From: Azorinus chamasolen
Lineage: Eukaryota > Mollusca > Bivalvia > Cardiida > Solecurtidae
Reading direction: 5' to 3'
DNA: 64,000 nt
Assembly (NCBI GenBank): GCA_963576725.1
Contig: OY755240.1
Coordinates: 14,562,378 to 14,626,377, forward strand
Shown one piece after another: positions 10,764-21,788 of the stretch. The position numbers and the translations under genes are program-made. How positions within the stretch are numbered: the first letter of the stretch is position 1; each line of letters begins with the position of its first letter. The notes under the pieces are model-generated. The model searched no databases, was not told where the DNA came from, and saw nothing but the letters and a program-made list of their open reading frames with translations.

Positions 10764-12225
10764 TAGCTCACCTGAGCCAAAGACTCAGGATGAGCTATTG
10801 TGACCGCTATTTGTCCGGCGTCCGGCGTCCGTCCACATTTTCAAACGACATCTCTGATGAAACTGCTGACCCGATTTTAACAAAATTTTGTCAGAAGCAT
10901 CAGTGGCTAGGGGGAACAAAATGTTGTTCACATTATGACCCCCGGGCCAAAAATGGCCCCGCCCAAGGGCTTATCAGTTTTTCATAGGAAATTTTTTTAA
11001 AATCTTCTTCTCTGAAACTGTATGGCCTAGACCTTTGATATTTGGTATGTTGCATGATCTAATGGTCCTCTACAAAAATTGTTCAAATTATGACCCCTGG
11101 GCCAAAAATGGCCCAGCCCAAGGGCTTATCAGTTATTCATAGGAAAATCTTTAAAAATCTTCTTCTCTGAAACAGTAAGGCCTAGACCTTTGATATTTAG
11201 TATGTAGCATGATCTTATGGTCCTCTACAAAAATTGTTCAAATTATGACCCCCGGGCCAAAAATGGCCCCGCCCCGGGGCTTATCAGTTTTTCATAGGAA
11301 ATTTTTTAAAAACCTTCTTCTCTGAAACTGTAAGGCATAGACCTTTGATATTTGGCATGTAGCATGATCTTATGGTCCTCTACAAAGATTGTTCAAATTA
11401 TGACCCCCGGGCCAAAAATGGCCCCGCCCAAGGGCTTATCAGTTTTTCATTTGAAAATCTTTAAAAACCTTCTTCTCTGAAACTGTAAGGCCTAGACCTT
11501 TGATATTTGGCATGTAGCATGATCTAATGGTCCTCTACAAAGATTGTTCAAATTATTACCCCCGGGCCAAAAATGGCCCTGCCCAATGGCTTATCAGTTT
11601 TTCATAGAAAATCTTTAAAAATCTTCTTCTCAGTAACTGTAAGGCCTAGACCTTTGATATTTGGCATGTAGCATGATCTAATGGTCCTCTACAAAAACTG
11701 TTCAAATTATGACCCCCGGGCCAAAAATGGCCCTGCCCAAGGGCTTATCAGTTTTTCATAGGAAACTCTTTAACATTCTTCTTCTCTGAAACTGTAAGGC
11801 CTAGACCTTTGATAGTTGGTATGTAGCATGATCTAATGGTCCTCTACAAATATTGTTCAAATTATGACCACGGGCAAAACATGGCCCGCCCAAGGGCTTA
11901 TCAGTTTTTCATATGAAAATCTTTAAAAATCTTCTTCTGAAACTGTAAGGCCTAGACCTTTGATATTTGGCATGTAGCTTTGGCTTGTGGTCTTCTGCCA
12001 AGATTGTTCAACTTACGACCATGACCTCTGGGCGAAACTTGGCCCTGGCTTATCAGTTTTCATGGGAAAACTATATCATTTTTCTCTGAAACCATAAGGC
12101 TTAGACCTTTAATTAATGGCATACTGCTTTGCCTTGTGGTTCTCTACCAAAGTTGTACAAATGATGGCCCCGTCCCTAGGGTATCTCAGGTGAGCGCTTC
12201 AGGGCCTCATGGCCCTCTTGTTTCT
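10764..12225. mobile_element. TAGCTCACCTGAGC...GGGCCTCATGGCCCTCTTG element with ~155-bp tandem array
   Basis: The left end TAGCTCACCTGAGCC and the right end CTCAGGTGAGCGCTTCAGGG are inverted relative to each other, then comes the hallmark CATGGCCCTCTTG. The interior is a tandem array: the word TTATCAG recurs at about 10971, 11126, 11281, 11436, 11591, 11745 and 11898, so the unit is about 155 bp. Each unit has GACCCCCGGGCCAAAAATGG and CTTCTTCTCTGAAAC. No coding capacity is apparent. It lies in the intron of the 8616-14317 gene. It is a non-autonomous repeat widespread in bivalves; I do not know its class. Confidence 0.8.
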
Positions 12226-12232
12226 ATTAGGG

Positions 12233-12658
12233 ATGGAGAATCGGACCAAAATCATAATCAATTATCGAATTGAATTGCACATTTATTATCGATTAAAAAT
12301 CGATAATTAATTGAAAATACTATCAGAGATTCTGTGCATGTAAAGCTTGATGTAACAAGCTATTACCTAACTAAGCTTTTGTGTCAACCAAACAGTATGC
12401 TGTGACCATTCATTAGAATCATCTCGAAGAGACGATTTTAATGAATGGTCACAGAATACAGCTTGGTAGAGGCTTATTATAAAGGTAAAATACTTCATAC
12501 AGTTATATTCCCATTACAACGCCTACGAAAATTACTGATGCTGCTGTACAGATTATACAATCAGTAATCGATTATGGCAAAATTACTATCGATAGTAAAT
12601 CGAAAATACTTTTTCAATCAATCATCGATTATAATCGATTATCGGAACAACACTAATT
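12233..12658. mobile_element. ATCGAT-rich terminal inverted repeat element with nested H5
   Basis: The left end TTAGGGATGGAGAATCGGAC and the right end (inverted) TTAGTGTTGTTCCGATAATC are loosely complementary. Both are followed by repeated ATCGATTA words. An H5 palindrome at about 12378-12477 is nested inside. No transposase remains. Confidence 0.6.
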
Positions 12659-13058
12659 TCTATAACCCCATTTCTGTGTCAAATGTGCTAGTGGGGGTAT
12701 TAATCATCTTTAGTGATAGTTCTAATTTATGTCTTCAACCACCAGCAACCTTATTAACTATCATGATTGTACTTTGTCATGGTGTACAACTGTTTTGTGT
12801 GTTGTATTTCCTCTTGTTGCTCTCCGGTGCCTGAGATGTATAATTAAGTTCTGTTCTGTTCTTAAAGAGGGTCTAAATGCTGACCGTTTCGATAGTCCAT
12901 GAGCAGGCTATGCTGGCCGGTGGTTTACATGTAGGAGACATTGGATCAGGGTTTGCTTGGTTTGATTATGGAATTATATAGATCTGATTCTAGAGTTTGT
13001 GCAATGGCCAAATTGTATACCATTACAAAATTTCATATTCATTATATTATTTCTTACA

Positions 13059-13874
13059 TTAATCCTTTACTCCATAAATATGCCTTTCTATGCCTTTGCA
13101 AACAGAGTAGACCCAGATCAGACGGCTCCTATAGGAGCTGTCTCATCAGCGTCTGCTCTGTTTGCTTATTATATAATATAGATATAGTTCATGCCATGGC
13201 CAAAGTTTCCTGTGTCCATGTCCTTTTTAGCTCACAAGATCACAAAGTGCTCAGTGTAAGCTTTTGTGATCGCCTGATCTGTCAGTCAGTGTGCGTCGTT
13301 TGTCGTTTGTCATTCGTCGTCCGTCGTCAACAATTTGAACCTTTAAAAATCTTCTCCTCTGAATCTACAGGTTTCATCTTTGGCACATAGCATCATGTTC
13401 TGATCCTCTACAAAAGTTATTTAAATTATGCCCTTGGGGTCAAAATTGGCCCCGCCCCAGGGGTGCCTCGTTTTCTATAGATACATATAGTAAAACTTTG
13501 AAAATCTTCTCCTCTGAAACTGGAAGGTTCTCAGCTTTCATATTTTGCACATAGCATCATAATACATAATACACCCCAGGGGTGCCATTTTTCAATAAAA
13601 AACGTTTAGTGAAAACTTTGAAATTCTTCTCCTCTGAATCTGGAAGGTTCTCAGCTTTCATATTTGGCACATGACATCTGGGGTCAAAATAGGGCCCGCT
13701 CCAAGGGTGGCCAGTTTTCTATAGAAACATATAGTGAAAACTTTGAAAATCTTCTCCTCTTATTGTCTGGTGAGCGATATCAGGGCCATCATGGTCCTCT
13801 TGTTAACAATTAATTTAATTAATTTTCATGATGCTATTATTTCTTACATGAATATTCCTAGAGTAAAGGGTTAA
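13059..13874 (+). repeat. H1 MITE split by a TAGCTCAC element
   Basis: The left part (TTAATCCTTTACTCC, H1 core, to about 13226) and the right part (AATTAATTTTCATGATGC...GTAAAGGGTTAA) are the two halves of one H1 copy. Confidence 0.85.
13227..13804. mobile_element. Short TAGCTCAC...GGTGAGC...CTCTTGTT element
   Basis: Begins TAGCTCACAAGATCACAAAG and ends GGTGAGCGATATCAGGGCC...GGTCCTCTTGTT. It has the architecture of the 10764-12225 element, with about three diverged internal units carrying CTTCTCCTCTGAA. It is inserted into the H1 copy around it. Confidence 0.8.
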
Positions 13875-13904
13875 ATTATCGTCATACTATTTTCTCTCTT
13901 TCAG

Positions 13905-14317
13905 GCACCAGTGGACCTAGCTTACCATCCTCTAGCAGCTCAAGTGCTGGACCCTCATCCCCTACTTCTGCCTCAACACCTGTAGACTTCCTGAGCAAGC
14001 TGAAACTCTACATCATAGACAAAGCAAAACAAGAAGCCACTGACAATGATTTAGAATCAGAAAACTCCATCGTCAGCCCACCACTTGAAACTAAAAACTT
14101 ACCGACTCCAGTGGAGAATTCGCTAACGTCGCCCAACTCTCCATCGGCCTTTAGAATTGTGGCGCGTTCATCCGGTAGTCAAAGGACTTCACAGTTTAAG
14201 GTGACCCAGGTAGTGGAAAATGTGGCCCCAGCAGATAAAGTTGTAGCTCCGCCTATAGATAGTGATAAGCCAGCTAAGTCCGAGGACACCCAGGAAAAAG
14301 ATAATCAGAAATCTTGA
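13905..14317 (+). CDS. Terminal coding exon of the same unrecognised host gene
   Basis: A good acceptor (TTTTCTCTCTTTCAG ends at 13904) opens an exon that reads through to TGA at 14315-14317, about 136 codons. It begins TSGPSLPSSSSSSAGPSS, a Ser/Pro-rich linker, then a short charged segment (LKLYIIDKAKQEA). It ends in a Lys/Asp/Glu-rich tail after FRIVARSSGSQ and FKVTQVVE. The latter two could be short linear binding motifs, but that is inference. The first two bases complete a codon begun in the exon at 8807, so the pair is in phase. It is a disordered C-terminus with no domain I can name. The frame is open well upstream of any start codon, as expected for an internal start of an exon. Confidence 0.7.
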
Positions 14318-14331
14318 TGATAGAGATTAAT

Positions 14332-14572
14332 TTAACCTTTTATCTTCATGAATATTTCTGTAAAAAAAAAAATTGACTGAATGAATATTTTTATTAACTT
14401 AATTTGTATAATGACCTATGAACACAGGAGTTTTCGCCCATGGCAGAACCCATAAAATTATAGATCTCTTTCCTTCCACAAAGAAACTGATCAGACGGCT
14501 CCTGTATGAGCTGTCTGATCTGGCTGTACCCTGCTTGCAAAGGTGTTAAAATTGATATGTATGGAGTAAAGT
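14332..14572 (-). repeat. H1 hairpin MITE in the host 3' UTR/flank
   Basis: TTAACCTTTTATCTTC lies 15 nt after the TGA at 14317. The core is GATCAGACGGCTCCTGTATG. It may be part of the mature 3' UTR. Confidence 0.65.
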
Positions 14573-14661
14573 ATATAGGCAAAATATATCATTTTATAGG
14601 CAGAAAGTTAGTTATATCCAAATATAGTGAATTGCTACCAAGGATTCAGTGTAACACTCAT

Positions 14662-14896
14662 TTAACCCTTTACTCCATAAATACGCCTTTCTATGCCTTT
14701 ACAAACAGAGTAGACCCAGATCAGACGGCTCCTATAGGAGCCGTCTGATCAGGGTCTGCTCTGTTTGCTTATGATACTATAAAGATACGATTCTACAGTA
14801 CTGTTTCAGCCATTGCCAACTAGTCCTGTATTAAAAATAATAGATATTCATGATGTCATTATTTCTTAGATGAATATTCATGGAGGAAAGGGTTAA
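14662..14896 (+). repeat. H1 hairpin MITE, well-preserved reference copy
   Basis: TTAACCCTTTACTCC at the left and GGAGGAAAGGGTTAA at the right form clean terminal inverted repeats. The outer TTAA on both sides fits a TTAA target duplication. The internal hairpin runs from about 14700 to 14769, with centre GGCTCCTATAGGAGCC. Confidence 0.9.
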
Positions 14897-14939
14897 GCCG
14901 AAGAATTCAGACATGGCAATGAAGGCATGGAAAGAGGCC

Positions 14940-15187
14940 TAACGATTTACTCCAAGAATATTTATGTAAGAAATTATGACCTCATGAATATTAATTAGAT
15001 TAATTGTTATAATTGCAAATAGACAAAAGAACTTTTGACCATGTCAGAATGTGTAGAATCATATCTATATTATATCCTAAGCAAACAGAGCAGACCCTGA
15101 TCAGATGGGTTCTATAGGAGCCGTCTTATCTGGGTCTACTCTGTTTGCAACGGCTTAGAAAGGCGTATATATGGTGTAATGGGTTAA
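14940..15187 (-). repeat. H1 hairpin MITE
   Basis: TTTACTCCAAGAATATTTATG at the left and GGTGTAATGGGTTAA at the right. The core arms are GATGGGTTCTATAGGAGCC. Confidence 0.8.
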
Positions 15188-15426
15188 AACCCTTTACTTC
15201 ATAATCCTGCCAGTTCTTGCCTTTGCAAACAGAGTAGACCCAGATCAGACAGTTTCTGTTGCAGTTGTCTGATCAGGGTCTGCTCTGTTTGCTTCTGCAT
15301 TACAGATCTGAATCTCTTATAACAGCAATCCATTTCCTAGTGATGTATTTTTAATAGAAGAATTAAAGTAATATTCATAATTGTCATAGTCTTGCATAAA
15401 TAGTCACGAAATAATTAAAGGTTTAA
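15184..15426 (+). repeat. H1 hairpin MITE, abutting the previous copy
   Basis: Shares the TTAA at 15184-15187 with its left neighbour. The core is GATCAGACAGTTTCTGTTGC, closing with AAAGGTTTAA. Confidence 0.75.
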
Positions 15427-15555
15427 CACCATCTTTGACCTCATCAACTATCACAAAATTATTATCTGTGGCAATATTTGTGCCATCTGCTTTAGCACCG
15501 TGTTTCTGAGCCATAGATAAAGATCCATGCATACCCAAATACTAAAATCGTCATT

Positions 15556-15655
15556 CCTCCACCAAACCCTATACTGTGACCACTCTTTGGAATCGTCTTG
15601 AAGAGACGATTCTAAAGAGTGGTCACATTATAGGGTTTTGTGGAGGAATAAAGGA
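15556..15655. repeat. H5 palindrome
   Basis: CCTCCACCAAACCCTATACT...GAATCGTCTT and the inverse AAGAGACGATTCTAAAGAGT...TTGTGGAGG form an almost perfect hairpin. Confidence 0.9.
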
Positions 15656-15672
15656 GCTTTTCTAGAAAATGT

Positions 15673-15856
15673 TTAACCCTTTCCCTGTTCTAAGTTTAGT
15701 CCAAATTTCAATACCTACTGAATATTCATTAACAAAATAGTTATAAAGAAATATGGAACTTGGAACATTGCAGGCATTTTAGAAAGCAAAGAAACAGATT
15801 TATCAAATTCTATTAGCAAACAGAGCAGACCCTGATCAGACAGCTCCTCTAGGGTT
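15673..15856 (-). repeat. Truncated H1 MITE
   Basis: TTAACCCTTTCCCTGTTC at the left and the first hairpin arm GCAGACCCTGATCAGACAGC are present. The second arm is lost at about 15850. Confidence 0.7.
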
Positions 15857-15896
15857 AAATTCATGCATTTTATCTGAACCTCTGCTAAATTCTTCG

Positions 15897-15998
15897 TTTC
15901 TCCACCAAACCGTATACCGTGATCACTCTTTAGAATTGTCTAAAAGAGACAATTCTAAAGAGTGATCACATTATAGGGTTTTGTGGAGGAATAAAGGA
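15897..15998. repeat. H5 palindrome
   Basis: TTTCTCCACCAAACCGTATA...AGAATTGTCT with its inverse ending AGGGTTTTGTGGAGG. It is the second H5 copy within 350 bp. Confidence 0.88.
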
Positions 15999-16160
15999 GC
16001 TGTTCTAGAAATCTTATCTGGAGCTCTGTCCATCTGTCCACTGTGTGTACATCCCGTCCATATGTATTTTATGCTTATGTCATCACACTACTGCCAACAA
16101 GTCACTCTCACTTTTCACTTGATAAATATTCATTAAAAAAAAATAATGATGTCATGGTTA

Positions 16161-16370
16161 TTAACTCATTCTCCCCTAGGCTATTTTTAGACCAAACCTC
16201 TGAATTAATCTACCGAAAAGGAGCATTAACTATAGAAATGGAGAATTTTAGAATTGTGTGGTTTTGAAACCATTTTGAGCAATGGAGCAAATTCTCTATT
16301 TATCACAATGGTTTCAGAAAGTGACTTTTACAGAGGCAACAAAATGCGTCACTAGGAGGGAATGTGTTAA
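16161..16370. repeat. H4 hairpin MITE
   Basis: TTAACTCATTCTCCC at the left and GGAGGGAATGTGTTAA at the right. The central hairpin is AACCATTTTGAG...CAATGGTTTCAG. Confidence 0.75.
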
Positions 16371-16630
16371 TAAGCTGAATTTGTATCTTCCATTGGTCTT
16401 CAAAAAGCTCCATCAAAATGACAACCAATGTGGATCATTCTGCCAGTTTGTGTTATCTTGTTTGCAAAGGTATGTTCAGAAAGTTGTGAATATTTATGAA
16501 CGTTGAGCATGTTGAGCAGATTTCCCACTATTTTGTGTTGTCTGTTTGCATGAAATGATGAAATTGTGTGTTACGTTAGTTGAATTCCAGTGAGTCTCCC
16601 AGTAGTTTTAGATTAACAGTAGAACCTGTC

Positions 16631-16879
16631 TTAACCCTTTACTCCATGAATACACCTTTCTACTCTTTTGCAAACAGAGTAGACCTAGATCAGACAACTT
16701 CTGTAGTAGCCGTCTGATGAGGGTCTGCTCTGTTTGCTTATGATATAATATAGATATGATTCTACAGTTTCTGCCATGGCCAATCATTTCTGTGTCCATA
16801 TGAAAATTTAAAAAATAATCTAATTAATATTCACAATGTCATTATTTCTTGCATTAATATTCATGAGGTAAAAGGTTAA
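16631..16879 (+). repeat. H1 hairpin MITE
   Basis: TTAACCCTTTACTCC at the left and GAGGTAAAAGGTTAA at the right, with a diverged core (GATCAGACAACTTCTGTAGT). Confidence 0.85.
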
Positions 16880-16914
16880 ACGGTCATCAAAAAGAGGTCT
16901 AATTATGGGTGTGG

Positions 16915-17015
16915 TCTGTAAGGCAAGTGGTAGCTTAATGCTGGTCAAAAGTAATGCAGAAAGCTCCTATAGGAGCTTTCTGCATTACTTTTGCCCTGCA
17001 TTAAGCAACCACCTG
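16915..17015. repeat. H6 palindrome
   Basis: GTGGTAGCTTAATGCTGGTC with GAAAGCTCCTATAGGAGCTTTC at its centre and the inverse ending GCATTAAGCAACCAC. Confidence 0.85.
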
Positions 17016-17289
17016 GTTTTTAACACTCCTATTTTAAATAAATGAATGACCGCTTAGGACAGGTTCTGCTGTGTAGACTACTAGTAAATGTCATTTGATG
17101 AATCAATATTTATGCCTTTCAAACAACAGATTTTTACCAGTTCTAATATGTATATATGTGCCAAAATGTGAGACATTTAATAAAAACTAGTAGTGTATTT
17201 AAACCATTTTAATGCCTTGAAAAAAGAAGAAATGTTATGCTTATACAGTAAAACCCTTCTAAACCAGACATTAAAAGTAGTATAAATTA

Positions 17290-17402
17290 ACGATCTTGGA
17301 GACAAGTGGCTGCTTAATGCAGGGTGAAAGTCATGCAGAATGCTCTTCTAGGAGCTTTCTGCATGACTTTCATCTTGCATTAAGCAGCCACTTGTCTCCA
17401 AT
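17290..17402. repeat. H6 palindrome
   Basis: TTGGAGACAAGTGGCTGCTT and its inverse AAGCAGCCACTTGTCTCCAA enclose a GCTCTTCTAGGAGC centre. The arms are almost perfect over about 55 bp. Confidence 0.9.
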
Positions 17403-17593
17403 ACTGATATTTATACTAAATTTAATGTCTGGTTTGGACGGGTTTTACTTTATACATATTCATAGCTTGAACCATTTTGTGAAAGTATTGTTGTTGTTAT
17501 TATACATGCAAATTTTTGTCAACAATGTGTACAGAAATCACACAGTAATACCTCTATAAACTGACTACTCAAAGGAAGTCTAATTCTAGAATT

Positions 17594-17841
17594 TTAACCC
17601 TTCTCTTGCTGAATTTTAAAGTACATTTCTCCTTCTTTACCCATGCCCTGTTGTATTATTACATATATCTTCACTGTGTACAAGTATTTCGCTATTCAAT
17701 CATTGCTGTAGTGCACTGGTCACACAATCAATTTGTAAATAGTGCAGACCCTGATGAGACAGCTCCTGCAGGAGCTGTCTCATCTGGGTCTTCACTATTT
17801 ACAGATAGGTATATTGACGCGAATAGCAAGCGAAGGGTTAA
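17594..17841 (+). repeat. H2 hairpin MITE
   Basis: TTAACCCTTCTCTTGCTG at the left and AGCAAGCGAAGGGTTAA at the right. The core is GACAGCTCCTGCAGGAGCTG. Confidence 0.88.
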
Positions 17842-17934
17842 GACAAGTGGTAGCTTAATACAGGATTAATGTAGAATTTTCTTTATTCCTTTTGCCCTGC
17901 ATCAAGCAACCACCTACTTTAATGTCCATCATAT

Positions 17935-18156
17935 AATAGCCTTTTCACACCTTTGCACACTGCTTAGACCTAGATCAGATAGCTCATGTAGGAGCTGTCT
18001 GATCAGTGTCAGCTCTGTTTGATTGTGCGATATTATTGATCTGATACTACGTACAGTGTCTGTCTACCAATACTTCTCTCGCAAATATGCTGTTTTCAAT
18101 AAAAATGTAATTAGTATGCATTATGTCACTACTTCTTACATAAGGGAAAGGGTTAA
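17935..18156 (+). repeat. H1 hairpin MITE, diverged
   Basis: The core GACCTAGATCAGATAGCTC with centre ATGTAGGAGCT. It ends AAGGGAAAGGGTTAA and shares that TTAA with the next copy. Confidence 0.75.
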
Positions 18157-18398
18157 CCCTTTACTCCATAAATACGCCTTTCTGCGCCTTTGCAAACAGA
18201 GTAGACCCAGATCAGACGGTTACTATAGGAACCATCTGATCAGGGTCTGCTCTGTTTGCTTATGATATAATACAGGTATGATTCTACAGCTTCTGCCATG
18301 GCTTAAAATTCCTGTGTCCATGTGCTATTATCACAAATCAAATTAATATCCATGACGTCATTATTTCTAAAATGAATATTCATGGAGGAAAGGGTTAA
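18153..18398 (+). repeat. H1 hairpin MITE
   Basis: TTAACCCTTTACTCC to GGAGGAAAGGGTTAA. The arms near the tip are GGTTACTATAGGAACC instead of the usual GGCTCC, changed on both sides. Confidence 0.9.
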
Positions 18399-19140
18399 GA
18401 GACTCCAATTGTTGATAAGTTACCTGGTTATTTAAGTGACATTCTGTTGTATATCTGTGATACAATGTGAAACAGAAAAATCCAGATAAAGCATAATTCA
18501 TAAGATTGAGAGACTAGTCTTATTGATATGTACTATTTACATATTCATTGTTATGTCATTGTGATGACGTGTGCTAATCAGAATATATATTTTAAGGATA
18601 TTTGCTGTTTGTTATGACTTTTTCAGAAAGGTATTATCAACGATTTTGTTTACCCAATATAATGTACCGGTATTGACATTATTATGTTGGCTCGTTTTAA
18701 GTTTCCACATATACATTTATGCATGTACAGTAACCCCCCCCCCTCCCACTAATGCGACCAGCAAAAAGGGCATAATTCATAGTGGCAAAGGCAGGTGGTA
18801 GCTAGAGCTTTCTGCATAACTTTCGTCCTGCATTAAGCAACCACCTGCTTATGATGTTCATTAAGTGGTCCCATTAGAGGGGTTTTACTGTATTTTAAAA
18901 CACCTTTGCAATATGTTTGCAAGCAACGTCCTAGAAAGTTTTCTGCTCTCAAACAGGAGAGGCTTTTGCCTAATTTTCACTAAAATTTGGAAGTATAGTA
19001 AAGCCTCTCTTTAACAGCCACTTATTTGTGTTAAGTAGTTAGTATTTAGGGCAGGTGGCCACTTAAAGCAAGGTGGAGCGTTCTGTTTGACTTTCATCTT
19101 GCTTTAAGCAGCTACCTACCTTTAACAAAATATTTTATTC
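18399..19140. other. No gene; two partial H6 palindromes
   Basis: Partial H6 pieces lie at about 18788-18847 and 19045-19118, with GCATTAAGCAACCACC-type arms. A C run sits near 18733. The rest is AT-rich and I see nothing in it. Confidence 0.55.
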
Positions 19141-19294
19141 ATTTAGTGGTCGTTACAGAGAGGTTTTACTGTACATGTAATGTCTATTGGTATGATATCG
19201 GGTCAAGTTCAAACCCCAGTTTTATCAGTCCCATAGCAAGTTTTATCAGTCCCAGAGCAACAGATAAAGATGTGTATTCAACTACTATAATGTC

Positions 19295-19400
19295 ATTTCT
19301 CCAACAAACACTTTATGCTGACCTCTTTAGAATCGTATGGAAGGGATGATTCTCTAAGACAGTCTAAAGAATGGTCACAACACTGGGTTTGATGGAGAAA
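19295..19400. repeat. H5 palindrome, diverged
   Basis: TTTCTCCAACAAACACTTTA...GAATCGT at the left and AAAGAATGGTCACAACACTG at the right. Confidence 0.7.
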
Positions 19401-19675
19401 TGGATGAGCTATTCTTGAAAATATTTACTCTACGCATCTTATCTGGAACTCTGTCGGTCTGGTTTGGGGTGCATCAGTGGTTCTGCACGGATGATATGTG
19501 CACGAAATGATGCATTTTGTTCCGTTTATGGATAAACATCTAGGGCATTCCACCTGTAATTAGTTGAACGTCGCGATATGATTGAACTACTGTTAAAATC
19601 GTCACAAATGCTGATAAACAAACAAAACGGCCACTTATGACAATTAATGACCACTTGTTTACAGAAACTAGTCAA

Positions 19676-19918
19676 AATAAACATTTTCTGCTCTTTAACT
19701 TGAACTATTTTACCAACTCTTCTCCAAAGTTGGAAGTACAGTTGAAATTCTGATAAGTCGAACTTCGCGAGAACTCAGTAAAAGTTCTGTCCTTCCAAAA
19801 TGTACAATACAGAATTGTTCTAAAATGTATCACTACGCATATCTTGAAACGCATATGCCAGCTTAATGCAGGTTGAAAGTAATGCCGAAAGCTCCTACCT
19901 TGTGCACTCTTATAGCAA
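19676..19918. repeat. Partial H7 element
   Basis: Contains GTTGAAATTCTGATAAGTCG, the shared CTTCCAAAATGTACAATACA segment and GCTTAATGCAGGTTGAAAGT. It stops where the H3 copy at 19919 begins. Confidence 0.65.
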
Positions 19919-20136
19919 TTAACTCTTTCAATGCCTGAGAATTGCCGTCTGCTAGACATATTTTCGCCTGCTTCAAGTTTTAGAATTGACGTTTGTTCAC
20001 TGTCTTTGTAAAAAGATAAACAGTGTGTCAAACAGTTTGGATCCTTATGAGAGACCGAGTTAGTCACAGTCTCATCTGGATCCAAACTGTTTTGCATATG
20101 ATAATACAGACCCGTTCATGGCACTGAAGGGGTTAA
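19919..20136 (+). repeat. H3 hairpin MITE
   Basis: TTAACTCTTTCAATGCC at the left and GGCACTGAAGGGGTTAA at the right form inverted ends. The core is GTTTGGATCCTTATGAGAC with its inverse. Confidence 0.8.
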
Positions 20137-20504
20137 TGTCTGCAAATATTGTCGTCTGCTTCATTTTTTCCTTCCATATCTATTCAAAAAAATATCACAG
20201 TGAAAAACAGTTTTGACCCTGATGAGGTGCCAAGTTACTAGGTGTCTCATCTTGCAAAGTTTGTTATAAATGCTAAGAACCAAAGCAAAAACAACTGGAA
20301 CAAAACTCATACCTGTTTAGAGGAACAGTTGCTTATATTTCAGAAGTCGGTTAATTGTCTTTGGTCAGAATTTGTATGTCCTTGCATAATAAAAATTACT
20401 AAATAATACTACTACTCTGTTTTATCTCCTACCCTGCTTAAACATGCTTTACGCAGCCATTTTACGCTTGCGTAAAACCTCGCTTGTTTGCAATTTTATT
20501 GAGA

Positions 20505-21075
20505 TTTTGAGTATCCATAGCAGACGTACGTCCGGGCAGCGTCAGCCCATAGAGTAGATAACATTATATCTCATGGCCTTCGAGAGCTGGTAGGTAACAG
20601 TATCAATTTGTTACACAACATAAAATAAACACACCGGTCTTTGATTTAGAATGTTATGCTGTTAATAAGCTAATTAGCATATTCATGCATATTAATAGGA
20701 AACCCCCTAAAAATAGAGACAAAGACAGGGAAACGGTGCAAACTAGATCTGTAATAATTTGTGATGCTCCAAACGCATAAAGATATGTTCTTATACATAA
20801 AACCACCCCACGGAGAGTAATCTAGCTGATACTATGTAAAAACGTGTCTCTTTGGGTCATCTGTATGTTATTAAGTTTTAGAGTTTCCATCGCAAATGTA
20901 CGTCCGGACAGCGTCACCCCTTAGAGAAGGTAAAAACGTTATAATATGACCAGCCTTGGGCAGATTGCAGCTAACATTATCAATCTGTTACCAAATATGT
21001 AAGAACTGCAATGGTCTTTGATTTAGAATATCATATTGTTAACCAGTTCATTAGCATATTCATGAATATTAATGC
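20505..21075. repeat. Two direct copies of an unidentified ~200-bp unit
   Basis: Copy 1 (about 20505-20700) and copy 2 (about 20870-21075) share ACGTACGTCCGG/ATGTACGTCCGG, CAGCGTCA, TGGTCTTTGATTTAGAAT and TTAGCATATTCATG in the same order. They are spaced by about 365 bp. They do not resemble the hairpin families. They lie just upstream of the LINE fragment and may be part of it or a separate repeat. Confidence 0.6.
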
Positions 21076-21336
21076 TTAAATCAAACAAAAAGAAAGAAAA
21101 CATTATTTAAAAACTAGAATGAACCTTTCTGTTATGAAAACAAATTAACCATTAAGATAAAGATAACAGACTGTTTCAATTCCCAAGTATGATATGAAAA
21201 TTTAAACCACGTTCAAATAAAAAACTTGAAGGATTAAGATTAAGATTTACCTAAATCATCCTGCCTACTTGCTTATTTATAAATAATGAGTTTATTATTT
21301 CAAGTATTTAAACTTATTAAGTAAACTAAACGTATC

Positions 21337-21788
21337 ATGTCACGTGTAATCTCAACAACAGCTTTTAGTCTCTATGTTAACGACTTAAGTAGTGAACTGG
21401 ATGCGTTACACAAAGGACTTTGTGTTGAAAATACAATCATAAGTCACCTATTCTATGCAGTCGATTTAGTTTTAATAGCGGAAAATGAATCGGACCTTCA
21501 GGCGCAACTTCAGACGACAAATGAAATGCCTATTAACCAGAAGAAAACGAATATTATGCATGTTAGGAATAATTCTGTGCAACGCTCAGAATACAAGTTT
21601 ACATGCGCGAATCAAACGATAGACTATACAGATAAATACAAGTACCTTGGATTAATCCTAAGTGAAACACTCGATTATAATATCACGGCAAACTATGTTT
21701 CACAGTCGGCAACTAGAGCGCTCTGTCTACTAATGGCGAAATTCAAACATATGGGTGGAATGCCTTTTGAAGTGTTTACCAAACTTTA
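21337..21788 (+). pseudogene. LINE reverse transcriptase fragment
   Basis: The frame includes SLYVNDLSSEL, then FYAVDLVLIAE where active LINE reverse transcriptases have a YADD-type box. The first catalytic Asp is therefore replaced by Val. It continues through KTNIMHV and YKYLGLILSETLDY, both characteristic of the RT thumb border, to KLY, where the reading frame is cut by the insertion at 21786-22078. The same protein continues directly at DSMVWPIIAYGA after the insert. Confidence 0.8.
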
